DNA of 64,000 bases. Origin: Gemmobacter aquarius (GTDB taxonomy: Bacteria; Pseudomonadota; Alphaproteobacteria; Rhodobacterales; Rhodobacteraceae). A program made the position numbers and the translations under genes. Positions 61,348-64,000 of the stretch are shown here, one piece after another (the stretch's first letter is position 1; each line of letters begins with the position of its first letter). The notes beneath the pieces were generated by a model that did no database searches, was not told the DNA's origin, and saw only the letters and a program-made list of their open reading frames with translations. Where the stretch lies: contig NZ_CP028918.1 in NCBI RefSeq assembly GCF_003060865.1, positions 1,062,001 through 1,126,000 on the forward strand. The letters are read 5' to 3'.

Positions 61348-62244
61348 ATGATTGCAAGCGCCCTTTCCCCCAGACGTTACCCCGAACCGCGCGCCATGCT
61401 GCGGCTGATCAAGCCGATCACATGGTTTCCGCCGGTCTGGGCCTATCTGTGCGGCTCGGTCTCGGCGGGTGTTCCGCTTGGCGGGCAGTGGGGGCTGGTG
61501 CTTTTGGGCATGATCCTGTCCGGCCCCATCGTCTGCGGCATGTCTCAGGCGGCCAACGACTGGTGCGACCGGCATGTCGATGCGGTGAACGAGCCGGATC
61601 GACCCATTCCTTCGGGCCGGATTCCGGGGCGCTGGGGCTTGTGGATCGCGCTGGCGATGACGGGGCTTAGCCTTGCGGTTGGCTGGTTGCTGGGGCCTTG
61701 GGGGTTTTACGCCACCGTGGCGGGAGTGATCGCGGCTTGGGCCTATAGCGCCGAACCGGTGCGGCTGAAGCGGTCGGGCTGGTGGGGGCCGGGGCTGGTG
61801 GGTCTGTCCTACGAGGGGTTGCCGTGGTTCACCGGCGCCGCCGTGTTGCTGGGCGCTGCACCGCGTTTCGAGGTGGTGATGGTCGCGCTTTTGTATGCGC
61901 TTGGCGCGCATGGCATCATGACGCTGAACGATTTCAAGGCTTTGGAGGGCGACCGCCAGCATGGCGTGCGGTCGCTTCCCGTGGTGCTGGGGCCAGAGGT
62001 TGCCGCAAGGATCGCCTGCACGGTCATGGCGATGGCGCAGGTTCTGGTGGTGGCGCTGCTGCTGGTCTGGGGCAAGCCGTGGCAGGGGCTGGCGGTGACG
62101 CTGCTGATCGTGGCGCAATTTGCCGCGATGCGGGTCTTGTTCCGCGACCCCAAGGGCAAGGCGCCGTGGTATAACGGCACGGGCGTGGTGCTTTACGTCA
62201 CCGGCATGATGATTTCGGCCTTTGCGCTGCGGGGGCTGGCATGA
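61348..62244 (+). CDS. bchG: Bacteriochlorophyll a synthase BchG
   Basis: UbiA-family prenyltransferase attaching the geranylgeranyl or phytyl tail to bacteriochlorophyllide a. The 298-residue membrane protein has LRLIKPITWFPPVWAYLCG, the aspartate-rich motif NDWCDRHVDAVNEPDRPIPS and the second motif HGIMTLNDFKALEGDRQHG, with about nine hydrophobic segments. The start at 61348 fits the family N-terminus (PEPRAMLRLIKP) but has no ribosome site, because a PpsR operator occupies the preceding bases. The stop overlaps the next gene (ATGA). Confidence 0.93.
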   Translation: MIASALSPRRYPEPRAMLRLIKPITWFPPVWAYLCGSVSAGVPLGGQWGLVLLGMILSGPIVCGMSQAANDWCDRHVDAVNEPDRPIPSGRIPGRWGLWIALAMTGLSLAVGWLLGPWGFYATVAGVIAAWAYSAEPVRLKRSGWWGPGLVGLSYEGLPWFTGAAVLLGAAPRFEVVMVALLYALGAHGIMTLNDFKALEGDRQHGVRSLPVVLGPEVAARIACTVMAMAQVLVVALLLVWGKPWQGLAVTLLIVAQFAAMRVLFRDPKGKAPWYNGTGVVLYVTGMMISAFALRGLA

Positions 62245-63524
62245 AGCTGTCATGGGTGCAGATCTTCCGGTTGGGTCTGGTGCAGATGTGCCTTGGCGCG
62301 GTGGTTGTGCTGACCACCTCGACGCTGAACCGGCTGATGGTGGTGGAACTGTCGCTGCCCGCCGTGCTGCCCGGTCTTCTGGTGGCGTTGCATTACGGCA
62401 TCCAGATCACGCGGCCGAACTGGGGATACCGCTCCGACACGCGGGGCAACCGCACGGCCTTTATCATCGGTGGCATGGCGGCCTTGGCGGCTGGCGGTTT
62501 CCTTGCGGCGGCGGGTGTCGTGGTGATGGGCTTTGCGCCGTTTGCGGGTCTGGCGCTGTCGATCCTTGCTTATGCGCTGATCGGGGTCGGGGTGGGGGCT
62601 TCGGGCACCTCGCTTCTGGCGCTGCTGGCCACAGCGACCGCACCGCGCCGGCGGGCGGCGGCGGCGACGATCACATGGTTGATGATGATTTTGGGGATCG
62701 CGGTGACGGCGGGCACGGTGGGTGCCTTGCTTGACCCCTATACGCCCGCGCTTTTGCTAGAGATCGTCGGCTGCGTCACGGCGGGGGCGGTGGTTCTGAC
62801 CACGCTTGCGGTTTGGGGTATCGAACGCAGGGTCATCGCCGAGCGCGAGGCGGAGGCCACTCCGTTTCGCCAAGGCATGGCCGAGGTCTGGGCCGAGCCG
62901 CAGGCGCGGGCCTTCACGCTGTTCATCTTTCTGTCGATGACCGCTTATTTCCTGCAGGAACTGATCCTCGAACCCTACGCGGGGCTGGTCTTTGCCATGA
63001 GCCCCGGTGAAAGCACGCAGCTTTCGGGCGCGCAGAACGGCGGGGTTTTCGTGGGGATGGCTCTGGTCGGCATTGCCGCCACGGGGCTGCGGATCGGGTC
63101 GCTGCGGATGTGGGTGATGGGCGGTTGCCTCGGGTCGGCGGCCTCGTTGGTGGCGATAGCCGCCTTGGGGCAGGGCGGAACGGGGCTTGTTCCCGCGGTC
63201 GTGGCGCTGGGGCTGTTCAACGGCATGTTCGCGGTGGCGGCCATCGGGTCGATGATGGCGCTGGCAGGACGCGGGCGCGATGCGCGGGAAGGCACGCGGA
63301 TGGGGCTTTGGGGGGCCGCGCAGGCGCTGGCTGCCGGTTTCGGCGGCTTGCTGGGTGCGGCTTCGGTCGATGCGCTGCGGCTGGTGGTTCCGGCACCGCA
63401 GGCCTTTGGCATGGTGTTTCTGGCCGAGGCCGGATTGTTCGTACTGGCGGCGCTTATGGCCGCAAAGATCATCGAGGGGCGGCAGGTGCCTGCCCCCGAC
63501 GCGCAACTCGTTCCGGGAGAATGA
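62241..63524 (+). CDS. PucC-family membrane protein of the bchG-bchP operon (Bch2/ORF428 type)
   Basis: Twelve-helix protein of 427 residues, paralogous to lhaA in this window. It shares the order FRLGLVQMCLGAVVVLTTST, LNRLMVVELSLPAVLPGLL, RPNWGYRSDTRGNRTAFIIG and ELILEPYAGLVFAMSPGEST. In Rhodobacter species the gene between bchG and bchP (ORF428/Bch2) is proposed to deliver or handle pigments for antenna assembly, but its substrate is not established. The ATG overlaps the bchG stop, and bchP starts three bases after its stop. Confidence 0.9.
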   Translation: MKLSWVQIFRLGLVQMCLGAVVVLTTSTLNRLMVVELSLPAVLPGLLVALHYGIQITRPNWGYRSDTRGNRTAFIIGGMAALAAGGFLAAAGVVVMGFAPFAGLALSILAYALIGVGVGASGTSLLALLATATAPRRRAAAATITWLMMILGIAVTAGTVGALLDPYTPALLLEIVGCVTAGAVVLTTLAVWGIERRVIAEREAEATPFRQGMAEVWAEPQARAFTLFIFLSMTAYFLQELILEPYAGLVFAMSPGESTQLSGAQNGGVFVGMALVGIAATGLRIGSLRMWVMGGCLGSAASLVAIAALGQGGTGLVPAVVALGLFNGMFAVAAIGSMMALAGRGRDAREGTRMGLWGAAQALAAGFGGLLGAASVDALRLVVPAPQAFGMVFLAEAGLFVLAALMAAKIIEGRQVPAPDAQLVPGE

Positions 63525-63527
63525 CCG

Positions 63528-64000
63528 ATGGGATATGACGTATTCGTGGTCGGCGGCGGTCCTTCGGGGGCGATTGCGGCAGAAGACCTTGCGCGGGCGG
63601 GGCGGCGTGTGGCGATGCTCGACCGTGCGGGGCGGATCAAGCCCTGCGGCGGCGCGATCCCGCCGCGCGCGATCCGCGATTTCCAGATCGACGGCGGGAT
63701 GCTGGTGGCAAAGATTACCACGGCGCGGATGATCTCGCCCACGGGGCGGCAGGTCGATATTCCGATCGAGAACGGCTATGTCGGCATGGTCGACCGCGAG
63801 CATTTCGACGAATATCTTCGCAAGCGCGCCGACGAGGCGGGGGCCGAGCGGCTGACCGGCACCTTCCTGCGAATCGAGCGCGACAAGGATGGCACCCAAG
63901 TCGTCTGGCGCGACAAGGCATCGGGCGAGGAGCGCCGCAGCGCGACGCGGCTGGTGATCGGGGCCGATGGCGCACGGTCAGCCGTGGCGCGGGCCGAGGT
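63528..64000 (+). CDS. bchP: Geranylgeranyl reductase BchP (3' truncated by window)
   Basis: NADPH- and FAD-dependent enzyme reducing the geranylgeranyl tail of bacteriochlorophyll to phytyl. About 157 codons are visible of a family length near 390-400. The FAD-binding loop VVGGGPSGAIAAEDLARAG, KPCGGAIPPRAIRDFQID and the conserved GADGARSAVAR are present. The ATG at 63528 follows GGGAGAATGACCG; another ATG at 63521 is out of frame. The 3' end lies beyond the window. Confidence 0.93.
   Translation, partial: MGYDVFVVGGGPSGAIAAEDLARAGRRVAMLDRAGRIKPCGGAIPPRAIRDFQIDGGMLVAKITTARMISPTGRQVDIPIENGYVGMVDREHFDEYLRKRADEAGAERLTGTFLRIERDKDGTQVVWRDKASGEERRSATRLVIGADGARSAVARAE

Overview
The window is high-GC alphaproteobacterial DNA, most likely from a photosynthetic member of the Rhodobacteraceae (Rhodobacter-like order Rhodobacterales). 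This rests on the aerobic (cob-type) B12 pathway, a bacteriochlorophyll a / type-II reaction-centre gene cluster in the order bchFNBHLM-lhaA-puhABC-acsF-puhE-hemA-cycA, the regulators PpsR and PpaA/AerR, and the cytochrome c2 sequence. No rRNA, tRNA, IS element, phage or CRISPR array was seen.

Positions 1-14731 form a cobalamin island: cobN (5' end cut by the window), cobG, cobH, cobI, cobJ, cobK (opposite strand), cobL, cobE, cobM, cobB, cobA and a four-cysteine DUF1636-like protein. These are mostly joined by ATGA/GTGA overlaps. A cobalamin riboswitch follows (about 11543-11740), then cbtB, cbtA, cobF and pepT. Positions 14806-22803 hold a nitrogen-scavenging operon. A cytoplasmic AmiC-like sensor and an ANTAR antiterminator AmiR precede a dipeptide-type ABC transporter (two permeases, binding protein, fused double ATPase) that encloses a formamidase/acetamidase. 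Positions 22858-25914 encode an FAH-family hydrolase or dehydratase and ilvD.

Positions 25915-27645 are a decayed stretch with an agmatinase C-terminal remnant and an RND efflux C-terminal remnant, plus inverted repeats. Positions 27646-33330 are the urease operon (ureD, ureA, a 52-residue small protein, ureB, ureC, a convergent coiled-coil gene, ureE, ureF, ureG), ending in a 16-bp tandem repeat and a strong terminator. Positions 33812-39897 are the urea ABC transporter urtABCDE; urtC carries an apparent frameshift at a G GGG GGC heptamer.

Positions 40141-56292 (minus strand) are the bch-puh superoperon, with hemA and cycA at its distal end. Positions 56594-64000 (plus strand) hold ppaA, ppsR, bchE, bchJ, bchG, a pucC-family gene and the start of bchP. 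Five TGT-N12-ACA operators and one FNR-type box lie in the control regions of this cluster. The two halves of the window are functionally connected: BchE and PpaA/AerR are cobalamin-dependent families, and their B12 is made by the cob genes. A GC-rich dispersed repeat with the core CATTTTCTGTC-N3-AAATATCCC recurs between genes; one copy is translated in frame inside bchB.
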